From positions 1,860,001 to 1,924,000 of the forward strand of contig OZ244129.1 in assembly GCA_965215715.1 (NCBI GenBank): a stretch of 64,000 nt of DNA, in the 5' to 3' direction. Source of the DNA: HXMU1428-3 sp965215715 (GTDB lineage Bacteria; Pseudomonadota; Alphaproteobacteria; Rhizobiales; HXMU1428-3). Made by a program: the position numbers and the translations under genes. How positions within the stretch are numbered: the stretch's first letter is position 1; every line of letters begins with the position of its first letter. The notes below the pieces were generated by a model. It was not told the DNA's origin and made no database searches. It was given only the letters and a program-made list of their open reading frames with translations. Shown in pieces: positions 25,454-33,577 of the stretch.

Positions 25454-26395
25454 TCAGGGCAGATCAAGCCGCCAAAAGCGTAATTCCTTGGTCTTTTTGA
25501 GCCGGCGAAAGGGTCTGCTGGCTTTTTTATACAAAAATTCAGGGCCAACAGTTACAGGTTGAAAACAAAACTTTTTTGGCAAATCAGTATAAAGAGAGCG
25601 CGGCGGGGCTTTGCCAACAATTTGTTTTAATTTCACCCCGCAATCGGCCTGATGCATATAAATGGTTTTGATGTTGAGTTCTTGACTTAAAAACCAAACG
25701 GCCGCGCTTAGGGTGGCTTCATCCCATAGCTTTATATGCGGGGCAATCACGTCTGTCACATAGCGCCTCAAATCCATTCGCCTGATGGGAACACTGGCAA
25801 ATTCTACTACCTCGCGGGCCTCTTCTTGGCGCGCCACATAGGCTGCACACCATTTGACGTAGCGCAGCCAATCGGTTTGCAGTTCTTCAATTAAGGCTTG
25901 GTTGGTATGCAAATCCAAATCAAAGCGCACCCAAGACAGTGTGTTAAACCCGGCCCTGGCGTTAGGGTGGTCCTGGTAAATAAACGGCTTTAGCCCTTTA
26001 TGCTCTATCAGGGTTTTATAGGCTTGATCATGTTGGTTGGAAAAATTTAAATGCAACACCAAATTGGGCTCTGACCGTGTGGTTTGCTGCCAAGTCGCCC
26101 CTGGTTCTGAGCCCCATTTGCCTACTGTTAGGCGATAACATAACGGGTTAACTGGCCACAGGTTGGTCAGGTCTTGTTGTGAAATTTGACCACTGCCAGC
26201 GTTGGCGATCAACTGCTTAAGAAGGGGTCTGTCCAAAAGTCTGGCAAACGGGCTTTGCTTGATGGCCCGTACCGTTTTGCCCTCACCAATGGCAGATGAC
26301 AACAGCATCAAAGCATAACGATCTTTGAAATAATAATAGAGCGTTCTGTCTTTGGGCAGGTCGGCTATGATGTCATTGATCAACTGGTCTTTCAT
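25454..26395 (-). CDS. Uncharacterised protein at the end of the radical SAM/WD40 cassette
   Basis: I do not recognise this 313-residue protein. It has no signal peptide, membrane helix or standard cofactor motif. The C-terminal third looks conserved-type: LSQELNIKTIYMHQADCGVK (about 245-264), then a KAPPRSLYTDLPKKFCF stretch and a basic tail (RPFRRLKKTKELRFW). The ATG at 26395 is chosen because AAAGG precedes it by 6 bases. It follows the WD40 gene by 65 bases in the same direction and is therefore probably the third gene of that operon. It could be a partner or chaperone of the modified protein, but this is only guilt by association. Confidence 0.7.
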   Translation of the reverse strand: MKDQLINDIIADLPKDRTLYYYFKDRYALMLLSSAIGEGKTVRAIKQSPFARLLDRPLLKQLIANAGSGQISQQDLTNLWPVNPLCYRLTVGKWGSEPGATWQQTTRSEPNLVLHLNFSNQHDQAYKTLIEHKGLKPFIYQDHPNARAGFNTLSWVRFDLDLHTNQALIEELQTDWLRYVKWCAAYVARQEEAREVVEFASVPIRRMDLRRYVTDVIAPHIKLWDEATLSAAVWFLSQELNIKTIYMHQADCGVKLKQIVGKAPPRSLYTDLPKKFCFQPVTVGPEFLYKKASRPFRRLKKTKELRFWRLDLP

Positions 26396-26460
26396 AAGGC
26401 CTTTATCATACACAAAGCAAAATGAATAAAGAGGGAATTTTGACTTCTAGACAAAGGCCA

Positions 26461-28437
26461 TTAAGAAGCTCGTAATTTCCAATGCATTGAAGGAGCACGG
26501 GCTAACAAGCTTTGCATTTTTTGCTTTGTTGGTGCCTCTAGATTAGAGCAATCATTCACATCCCACTGGGAAAGCATTTGGGCTGCCATGAGTGAGACCA
26601 CTTCATCCTCGTGATTTAAATAATCACAGCACGCCTCTACGCTTGGCCAGTTTGCCCCATTCCAGCTTTCTCCCTTTTCAAGGCGTTTTAGAAGTGAAAA
26701 GATGGCGTCTTTTAATTTGTCATCTGCGTCATTTGCTGCCCAGTTCATATAGTCTTGTTCCTCAGGCCCCATGATCAGCAAAATTTGTTCTGCCATGGAC
26801 CGCACAATGGGGTCTTGATCAAGCAGTTTATGGGCTTGGCACACGGGAATGCAGGTGCACACCTTATCACAGCTGCAATAAGTTTTTCTGCGGTATTTTT
26901 GCCCCCCAGGGCGTTTATGTGATTTAGGTGATGAAGAAGGCTGATAAGTTCCTGCCACACAATTACAAGTGCAGGTTGCCCCTGACGGGATTGGGCTGCC
27001 ACAAGGGAGGGTGTATGTGTGAACGCTTCCCGTCACGGTGTCTTTTTGCTTGAATGTAATGGCCTTTTGTTTGGCTGAATTTACCGCCGGGTCAAAGAGG
27101 GCTGTTATTTGTTTGCCCGTCTGCAAATCCCAAACAATGATCGTTCCCCATTGATCACCAGAGACCAGTATTTTGCTGTCAGGGGATATTGCCATAGAGG
27201 TAATGGTGGCCGTATGGCCCTTTAATTCATTGATTGTTTTCCCGCTGGGGAAAGAGCGCACATTGATGGTAAAGTTTTTCTCAACCGTTACCAATAACCG
27301 GCTATTAGGGCTGACTTTGGCACGTTTGGTCTTAAAGTTTGCGATCTCCTTTCCATCAGGGATCGACCAAAGAACATATTCCCCATAAGCATCATTGCCG
27401 ATCAATACCTTGCTATCGGGGCTGATGGACGTAAATAGGATATTGCGCCAGCTAAAATTTATGAACCCTAGGCGTTTTGCCTCTGGCAAAGACCAAAAAA
27501 TAATAACTTTGGGATGTTTCTTGGACACTAAAAAATTGCCATCGGGGCTGATGAAAAATGACTGGATTGACTTTTTCTTATCTTCCACTTGTGAAAGCAA
27601 TTTTCCCTCTGGCAACGACCAGACTAAAATGGCGCTCTTGGAACTGGCCGCCAAGGTGCGACTGTCCGGGCTAAAGGCAATGGCGTTCACATTTTGGGTA
27701 AGACCTTGTAAATTGGCAATAAATTTTCCATCTGGCACGGACCAAAGGGTTACATATGGCTCTTTGGTTGAGTAAGTTGCAATCGATTTCCCATCTGGGC
27801 TCATCACCATGCGGGCTATCCCCTTGGAACCGGCATCAATGTTTGCTAATTGCTTGCCATCTGCAACAGACCACAATTTTACCTGGGCTTTAAAATCTGT
27901 TGTTGCCAAAACACGCCCATCCGGGCTGTAGGCGAAGAAGCGCGTGCTATAGCCGTTAAATTTTTTCAAAAGTTTGCCTTGGGGCAATGACCATAAATAA
28001 ATCGTGCTGCCAAAATACGCGCTGGTGACAAGCGTTTTATTATCCGGGCTTATGGTGAATGTTGACGTTACAACCTTACCGCTTGCTTTTAAAACCTTTA
28101 ACAATTTTCCATCCGGCATGGACCAAAACTTAAGAGCATTGTCTTTGCCTCTTGAGATAAGCAGTTTGCCGTCTGAGGATACTACCAGGCGCGAAACTCT
28201 ATCACTATGGGCTTTTAAATTGATCAAACCCGTCTTCTTGGCCTGTGAGGGGGTACTGCCCATCATTGTAGAGGCCGCCACGCCGCCCCCTAACACCAGG
28301 CCAAAACCAAGGGCGCCGCGCCGGTCTGTCATTGTATCTGCCGGCACTGATAAAACAGGGCTGATTTCAGGTTCATCTGCCGTTCCATCTTCATAAACGC
28401 GCTGCAATTCAAAATGGGGGATCTCATCAGAGGTCAT
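26461..28437 (-). CDS. WD40 propeller protein with Tat-like leader and cysteine cluster (possible radical SAM substrate)
   Basis: The 658 residues divide into: an acidic leader of 38 residues; Arg39-Arg40 followed by an uncharged Gly/Ala-rich hydrophobic stretch (42-60) and a Ser-Gln-Ala-Lys-Lys boundary, resembling a Tat signal; about nine WD40-type repeats (about 73-460), most ending in a variant of LWSxPxGKxL; a cysteine cluster with nine Cys between 479 and 533 (CTCNC, YCSCDKVCTCIPVC); and a helical C-terminal part (about 535-658). The start at 28437 has GGAGGAG 9 bases upstream and overlaps the radical SAM stop by 11 bases, so the two are translationally coupled. The function is unknown. 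Export and cysteine modification are inferences. Confidence 0.8.
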   Translation of the reverse strand: MTSDEIPHFELQRVYEDGTADEPEISPVLSVPADTMTDRRGALGFGLVLGGGVAASTMMGSTPSQAKKTGLINLKAHSDRVSRLVVSSDGKLLISRGKDNALKFWSMPDGKLLKVLKASGKVVTSTFTISPDNKTLVTSAYFGSTIYLWSLPQGKLLKKFNGYSTRFFAYSPDGRVLATTDFKAQVKLWSVADGKQLANIDAGSKGIARMVMSPDGKSIATYSTKEPYVTLWSVPDGKFIANLQGLTQNVNAIAFSPDSRTLAASSKSAILVWSLPEGKLLSQVEDKKKSIQSFFISPDGNFLVSKKHPKVIIFWSLPEAKRLGFINFSWRNILFTSISPDSKVLIGNDAYGEYVLWSIPDGKEIANFKTKRAKVSPNSRLLVTVEKNFTINVRSFPSGKTINELKGHTATITSMAISPDSKILVSGDQWGTIIVWDLQTGKQITALFDPAVNSAKQKAITFKQKDTVTGSVHTYTLPCGSPIPSGATCTCNCVAGTYQPSSSPKSHKRPGGQKYRRKTYCSCDKVCTCIPVCQAHKLLDQDPIVRSMAEQILLIMGPEEQDYMNWAANDADDKLKDAIFSLLKRLEKGESWNGANWPSVEACCDYLNHEDEVVSLMAAQMLSQWDVNDCSNLEAPTKQKMQSLLARAPSMHWKLRAS

Positions 28438-29863
28438 AATCGCTCTCCTCCTCATTGCAGGAAATGCACTCTTTGCCATTCCAATAGCTGGTCTCAGATG
28501 AGGCGATGGCATGTAGGATCTGATCTTTGGTCAGTTCGCGAATGATGTGGCAGCGGTCTGTGCCCTTAAAGTCGTCTTCCTTTCCCACATTCAGCGCCTT
28601 GTTCAGGCAATCCCCGCCGCACGACCATTTGGCAAAGCACCCTTTGCAGTAGGCGCGTTGGTCAACGGTTTGGCCTCGCAGGTCATCGACAAGGTGTTGA
28701 TTAAATTCATAACCCTTCTGGCCGTTTTTTGGCTTGCCGTAAAAGAATCGCTTGGCAAAGTTTTGGTCCTGATTGAAAACCTCATAACAAGCGGACACAT
28801 TGCCATCTGTTGAAAGGCAAAAACTATCTTGTGTTACGCCGCAAAAGTGAGGCGACAGCACGCCCAACCGGGCACCTGAAAATTGAATGTCGCGCCCGCG
28901 TGTCTTGGCTTCATATTGTGCTTGTCGGTACGCTTTTATAAAGCTGGCCGTTTCAGCAGAAGGCTGATCCTTCCAACGGCCCAATTGATAGGCTGGTTCG
29001 ACCTGCAAAGCTTGTGGGTTAAAGTGGTCAAAAATATAGCTGACTGATTGCGGCAATGTCTCTATTTGGTCTTTGGTCACTGTCATGCGCAATCCATAAG
29101 GGAAGTTTGCTTCATCAAAGGCGCTCAGTGTGGTTTCAACCAAGTGGCTAGAGCCTTGGCCCGAAACAGTTAGCCGGTGCAAATCATGGGCTTGGGGTAG
29201 CCCGTCAAATGAAATGCTAACACCGTCCAAATGCTCTATGACCCATTGGCGTTTTTTGTCGCTCATCACCCCGTTGGTGGCTAATGACGCGACAAGGCCT
29301 AGCCCATGGTGTTCGCAAAGCTGGCGCGCATAGTCATAAGATTGATAAAGCGTGTCCCAATTAACTGTTGGCTCGCCGCCGCCATGATAATTCACCTCTA
29401 TATGGTCAGCCTTTGTTTGCAAGGCGTTGGCGACAATTTCATCTATCCCGCGCGTGGCAACCTCTAATGGCATAGAGCGCAAGGGGGTATCGCCTGCACT
29501 GGCATAACAATAGGTGCAGCGCAAATTGCATTGGGTGGTTAAAAACAGCGTGACGTCGGTTGGCGTTGGGTGCCCCGCAAACTCAGAGACGGGGACCTCT
29601 TCTGGTTCCCCATCAATAATTTCAAGCTGTTTGAGAAAGTCTATAAAGGCAAGGGTTTCGCGGGTGGGCGATGTGAGGTGTCCTTGGCGCAAATCAGCCA
29701 AAGTATTGACGCAAGAGGCATTGCCAATAAAGGCAACGCGCCGCAACGGGGCATAAATAAGATAGGTGTTGTTTTCAAGCGGAATTGTGAAAAGCTCAGC
29801 TGTTACTTCAAGCCGATCTAAAGACATTTGGTGATTGTGAAGCTCTAAATTCAACAAACCCAC
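28427..29863 (-). CDS. Radical SAM/SPASM domain enzyme, peptide-maturase type
   Basis: The 478 residues hold an N-terminal region (about 13-95) resembling the winged-helix peptide-recognition domain of RiPP maturases (NNTYLIYAPLRRVAFIGN), a radical SAM core with Cys112-x3-Cys116-x2-Cys119 (CNLRCTYC) and YHGGGEPTV, and a SPASM domain with Cys406, Cys409, Cys415, Cys419 and Cys438 (YCKGCFAKWSCGGDC) for auxiliary Fe-S clusters. An additional CISC lies 10 residues from the end. Relatives act on peptides or proteins (PqqE, sactionine and sulfatase maturases). The frame opens with GTG at 29863; ATG at 29827 is an alternative. First gene of a three-gene cassette with the WD40/Cys-rich protein, its likeliest substrate. 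Confidence 0.88.
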   Translation of the reverse strand: MGLLNLELHNHQMSLDRLEVTAELFTIPLENNTYLIYAPLRRVAFIGNASCVNTLADLRQGHLTSPTRETLAFIDFLKQLEIIDGEPEEVPVSEFAGHPTPTDVTLFLTTQCNLRCTYCYASAGDTPLRSMPLEVATRGIDEIVANALQTKADHIEVNYHGGGEPTVNWDTLYQSYDYARQLCEHHGLGLVASLATNGVMSDKKRQWVIEHLDGVSISFDGLPQAHDLHRLTVSGQGSSHLVETTLSAFDEANFPYGLRMTVTKDQIETLPQSVSYIFDHFNPQALQVEPAYQLGRWKDQPSAETASFIKAYRQAQYEAKTRGRDIQFSGARLGVLSPHFCGVTQDSFCLSTDGNVSACYEVFNQDQNFAKRFFYGKPKNGQKGYEFNQHLVDDLRGQTVDQRAYCKGCFAKWSCGGDCLNKALNVGKEDDFKGTDRCHIIRELTKDQILHAIASSETSYWNGKECISCNEEESDYDL

Positions 29864-29892
29864 CCCTTGACTTTGCGCTTCTTACACTCACA

Positions 29893-29920
29893 ACTATAAC
29901 ACTAAGTTGTTCTGTGTAAA
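29893..29920 (-). promoter_or_regulatory. Predicted promoter of the radical SAM cassette
   Basis: On the minus strand a TTTACA (29915-29920) and TATAGT (29893-29898) are separated by 16 bases, close to sigma-70-type spacing, 30 bases before the GTG start. Directly upstream is the 16-bp palindrome at 29933-29948. Confidence 0.4.
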
Positions 29921-29932
29921 GCCACACAAAGG

Positions 29933-29948
29933 GGTAATAATTATTACC
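29933..29948. promoter_or_regulatory. 16-bp perfect palindrome upstream of the radical SAM operon
   Basis: GGTAATAATTATTACC is a perfect palindrome in the 97-base gap before the radical SAM gene, 13 bases upstream of the predicted -35 box. Its size and position would suit an activator or repressor dimer. It also lies 12 bases after the stop of the preceding methyltransferase gene, but it has no loop or T-tract of a terminator. Confidence 0.45.
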
Positions 29949-29960
29949 AGTTCATCTTTA

Positions 29961-31265
29961 TCAATTGACCTTTTGCAATAGGGCGATGAAAAAACCATCT
30001 GTTTCATGCTGGTGGGGGCTTAGGGTTAAATATGTCTGATTGCCATTGGCAGATCTCAATTCTGCTCCGTTGCCAACCTCTTTCCATTGCCCGGCAAAGG
30101 AGCGCGGCTCTAGGTCGGTATTGGTTTGCAAAAGAGTTGATATTTGCACTTCATTTTCTTCAGGCAAAAGCGAACAGGTGACATAAACCAACCGGCCACC
30201 TGGCTTTAGATAGGTCACGGCTTGGTCCAAAACAGTTTTTTGCTCGGCAAGGCGCGTATTTAATGATTTTTCTGATAGCCGCCATTTTGCATCTGGATGG
30301 CGCCGCCAGGTGCCACTGCCTGTACATGGGGCATCGACAAAGACAACATCCATTGCCCCTTTAAGCCCTTCAAGGGCGCCTTCATTGCCCGCGTCATAAG
30401 TTTGCACATTGCGACAGCCGGCCCGCTTTAAGCGCTCAAAGATGGGGCGCAAGCGTTGCTTGTCATTGTCATAGGCATGGATCTGGCCTTTGTTTTCCAT
30501 CAAGGCGCTTAGCGCCAGTGTTTTGCCGCCAGCTCCGGCACACAGGTCCAACACTTGATCGCCTGGTTTGACACCGGCCAAAAGGCAGGCCAGTTGCGAG
30601 CCTTCATCTTGCACCTCAAACCAGCCCTTTCCGTGGGCCGCTTCAGCTTCCAAATTTGGGGATTTTTTGCCCCCCGTTATCGGTGCAAAGCGCAAAGTGG
30701 TGTCGCAAAAGCGCGTTTGTGCTGGTTTATATCGGCCCAGGGCTTTCATGACTTTTTCAGAATTTGCCTTTAGGGCATTCACGCGAATGTCAATCGGGGC
30801 GCGCAAAGACATGGCTTGTGCTTGTTTAACCAAGTCTTGTTGAAATTGTGAGGTTAAGGGTGCCTCTAGCCATTCAGGGATATTGGCTTGTACCCATAAA
30901 GGGGCTTGGGTGAGCACGTCATCCCACTCTTTGTTAAGGCAGGCAACTTCATGCTCAGATAAAGGGTCAGGGGCAAATTTATCGCCCTCAAAGTGGGCCG
31001 TTAAACTGTCTGCTGTTTCGCCCCAAAGGTAAACGCTTGCTGCCAAAGCAAGCGCGCGCGGCTCTTGGCTTTCCATCACCCAGGCTAGGCTGGCCTTATG
31101 GCGGGCAATGTCATAAACCAAATTGCCAATTGCGGCCCTGTCTTTGCTGCCTGCAAAACGATGGGAGCGGCCCCAATCGTTCAGGCCGTGTTTAACAGGC
31201 AGATGGCGCTGCTCTATGGTGTCTAAAATCTCAATTGCGGCGCTAAGCCATCCGGCAAATTTCAT
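29961..31265 (-). CDS. RsmB-type rRNA/tRNA (cytosine-5) methyltransferase paralogue
   Basis: SAM-dependent RNA m5C methyltransferase of 434 residues. Motifs are VLDLCAGAGGKTLALSA (SAM loop), VDAPCTGSGTWRRHPDAKWR with one catalytic Cys, and LVYVTCSLLPEENE with the second. The start at 31265 follows from its ATGA overlap with the MAPEG gene upstream; the open frame continues into that gene but without similarity. A second, classic RsmB is encoded at 55103-56455, so this copy probably has another target. The SNxxW-like WRRHPD signature is common in the alphaproteobacterial paralogue. Confidence 0.9.
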   Translation of the reverse strand: MKFAGWLSAAIEILDTIEQRHLPVKHGLNDWGRSHRFAGSKDRAAIGNLVYDIARHKASLAWVMESQEPRALALAASVYLWGETADSLTAHFEGDKFAPDPLSEHEVACLNKEWDDVLTQAPLWVQANIPEWLEAPLTSQFQQDLVKQAQAMSLRAPIDIRVNALKANSEKVMKALGRYKPAQTRFCDTTLRFAPITGGKKSPNLEAEAAHGKGWFEVQDEGSQLACLLAGVKPGDQVLDLCAGAGGKTLALSALMENKGQIHAYDNDKQRLRPIFERLKRAGCRNVQTYDAGNEGALEGLKGAMDVVFVDAPCTGSGTWRRHPDAKWRLSEKSLNTRLAEQKTVLDQAVTYLKPGGRLVYVTCSLLPEENEVQISTLLQTNTDLEPRSFAGQWKEVGNGAELRSANGNQTYLTLSPHQHETDGFFIALLQKVN

Positions 31266-31669
31266 AGAAAATACTTCATAAAAAATCGCAGCCACATAAC
31301 AAATAAAACCACGCAGGAGATTGCAAATACATAAAATCTCATGGTCGAGCGCTTGGTACTGATATGAATGGCTGCATGAATAAGACGCAAGGCTACATAG
31401 GTCCATGCAAGGTAGAGAAAAGCCGTATCATTTAACTTGGTAATGATCAAGACAATGATGAGAACATAAAACAGCAAAGGGATTTCAAGTTGATTATGAT
31501 AGGCGTTGCCTATGCGGGTCACCTGTTCAGGCCAATTGGGCTGACGATTGGAAATATCCTTGGGGTGAACTTGTTTGGTCACAATGGACTTGATCCTGGC
31601 ATAGCCCATTAAAAACAAAAGGGCAAAAGCCAACAGCACTTGAACACTTAACGGGGCAAGCAATTCCAT
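31262..31669 (-). CDS. MAPEG family membrane protein (second copy)
   Basis: A 135-residue membrane protein with about four hydrophobic segments. The MAPEG-type core is RIGNAYHNQLEIPLLFYVLI (about 52-71) and YVALRLIHAAIHISTKRSTMRF. It is not closely similar to the first copy at 15803-16228. Its stop overlaps the start of the downstream methyltransferase (ATGA), indicating coupled translation. The substrate is unknown. Confidence 0.8.
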   Translation of the reverse strand: MELLAPLSVQVLLAFALLFLMGYARIKSIVTKQVHPKDISNRQPNWPEQVTRIGNAYHNQLEIPLLFYVLIIVLIITKLNDTAFLYLAWTYVALRLIHAAIHISTKRSTMRFYVFAISCVVLFVMWLRFFMKYFL

Positions 31670-31775
31670 ATCGAGATCTCCCTTTCATAAAAGCACAATC
31701 TTTAATTTTTACAATAAAAGTGACAATAGAGATCTAGAACAAATTGTTTTTGGGTCTTGTGAAAAATTAAGACGC

Positions 31776-33260
31776 CTACTTGCCTCCTGGGTAATTTGGG
31801 CTTTCTCTGGTGATGGTCACATCATGCGCGTGGCTTTCACGCAGTGAGGCACTGGAGATGCGCACAAATTGAGCCTTTGCTTGCATTTCTTGAATGGTTG
31901 CGGCCCCGGTATAGCCCATTGCTGCGCGCAATCCGCCAACCATTTGATGCAAGACAGAGCCAACAGGGCCCTTATACGGCACTTGGCCCTCAATGCCTTC
32001 TGGCACCAATTTTAGCTGATCGTTCACCTCTTGCTGGAAATAGCGATCAGCTGAACCGCGCGCCATGGCGCCAACAGAGCCCATGCCGCGATATGATTTA
32101 TAAGACCGCCCTTGATAAAGGAAAACTTCTCCTGGGCTTTCATCGGTGCCAGCAAGCAAAGAGCCTACCATCACACAATCAGCGCCAGCGGCCAACGCTT
32201 TGGCCATATCGCCAGAGAACTTAATGCCGCCATCTGCAATCACAGGGGTGTTGGTTTTTCTGGCAACTTCAACAGATTCCATAATGGCTGAGAGTTGCGG
32301 TACGCCAACACCTGCCACAATCCGTGTGGTACAAATAGAGCCTGGGCCAATGCCAACTTTTACAGCATCAGCGCCGGCATCAATTAACCCTCTTGTGCCC
32401 TCACCTGTGGCCACATTGCCAGCGATGACTTGTACATTGTTTGAAATGGTTTTGATCCGCTCGACCGCATCAAGCACTTTTTTCGATTGGCCGTGGGCTG
32501 TGTCCACCACGATGATGTCAACACCGGCATCCAACAAGCGCTCTGTGCGTTCATAGCCATCATCGCCCACTGTTGTGGCGGCGGCCACGCGTAGCCGGCC
32601 TTGCTCGTCTTTAGAGGCATCTGGGTGCAGGCGGGCTTTTTCAATATCTTTTACAGTTACCAAGCCGGTACAGTGATAGGCCTCATCAACCACCAGCAGT
32701 TTCTCAATCCGGTGTTGGTGTAACAGGCGCTTGGCCTCTCCCATTCCAACATTTTCTGGAATGGTGATTAAGTCTTTGGTCATCAGCTCTGATACGGGCT
32801 GATTTTCATTGTCAGCAAAGCGCACATCTCGGTTGGTCAAAATACCGACCAATTTGCCAGAGGGTTCAACCACCGGAATGCCGGAAATTCGGTGATGATC
32901 CATCAATTTTAGCGCATCGGCCAACGTGGCATTGGGCTCTGTGGTAACCGGATTGACCACCATGCCAGATTCAAACTTTTTAACCTTTTCAACTTCGGCT
33001 GCTTGCTGTTCTGGGGTGAAATTGCGGTGTACAACCCCCATGCCGCCTGCTTGGGCCATGGCTATGGCCATATTGCCATCTGTCACCGTATCCATAGCTG
33101 AGGAAAGAATGGGAATATTGAGCTTTATGGAATTTGTCACCCGGGTTGACGGGTCCACCTGGCCTGGCATCACCTCAGAGGGGCCTGGGCGCAGTAAAAC
33201 ATCATCAAAGGTCAGAGAAAGGGGAAGGTTTAACAGGTCGGAGCCATTTTCGGAGGCCAT
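31776..33260 (-). CDS. guaB: IMP dehydrogenase
   Basis: Oxidises IMP to XMP with NAD, the first committed step to GMP. The 494 residues begin with SLTFDDVLLRPGPSEVMPG, carry two CBS domains (about 95-210; MDHHRISGIPVVEPSGKLVG is within the first), the catalytic Cys loop IGPGSICTTRIVAGVG and the flap region GSVGAMARGSADRYF. I start at the ATG at 33260, 10 bases after AAGGA; the open frame extends 40 codons further without similarity. guaA lies about 6.4 kb downstream on the same strand. Confidence 0.98.
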   Translation of the reverse strand: MASENGSDLLNLPLSLTFDDVLLRPGPSEVMPGQVDPSTRVTNSIKLNIPILSSAMDTVTDGNMAIAMAQAGGMGVVHRNFTPEQQAAEVEKVKKFESGMVVNPVTTEPNATLADALKLMDHHRISGIPVVEPSGKLVGILTNRDVRFADNENQPVSELMTKDLITIPENVGMGEAKRLLHQHRIEKLLVVDEAYHCTGLVTVKDIEKARLHPDASKDEQGRLRVAAATTVGDDGYERTERLLDAGVDIIVVDTAHGQSKKVLDAVERIKTISNNVQVIAGNVATGEGTRGLIDAGADAVKVGIGPGSICTTRIVAGVGVPQLSAIMESVEVARKTNTPVIADGGIKFSGDMAKALAAGADCVMVGSLLAGTDESPGEVFLYQGRSYKSYRGMGSVGAMARGSADRYFQQEVNDQLKLVPEGIEGQVPYKGPVGSVLHQMVGGLRAAMGYTGAATIQEMQAKAQFVRISSASLRESHAHDVTITRESPNYPGGK

Positions 33261-33577
33261 TTTAAAATATTCCTTGTTTGCAATCAGCAATCGTTTTGAA
33301 GATTGTGTGCCCGCTCTTCTAGCACTTTGTTCTGCACTTGAAAAGGACCTAGGCTTTGATTTCTTTGCCTTGATTAACATTGCAGATATTCGTGCCGATT
33401 GCCCCTTTTAAAGACACATTTTTTAAATGCCAAAGGCATAATATGCTCTTCCCACATAAGGATATGAGAAAACGCAATAACACATGGATTGATTTTTGTT
33501 TAGATTGTCCTATAGCTAATAGAAATTTTTCTGATTTCACCTATTTTCACATCACTTTTTTTCAAGCGGAGCATATT
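33261..33577. other. Divergent promoter region between guaB and the hydroxyacyl-CoA dehydrogenase
   Basis: About 317 bases. Both flanking reading frames stay open into it, but neither shows family similarity here. No riboswitch, palindrome or RNA gene was recognised. It should contain both promoters. Confidence 0.4.

Noticed and set aside
33380..33577. N-terminal extension of the hydroxyacyl-CoA dehydrogenase to 33380
   Set aside because: No similarity in the extra 66 codons, good RBS at 33578, and the nucleotide-binding loop is expected near the N terminus.
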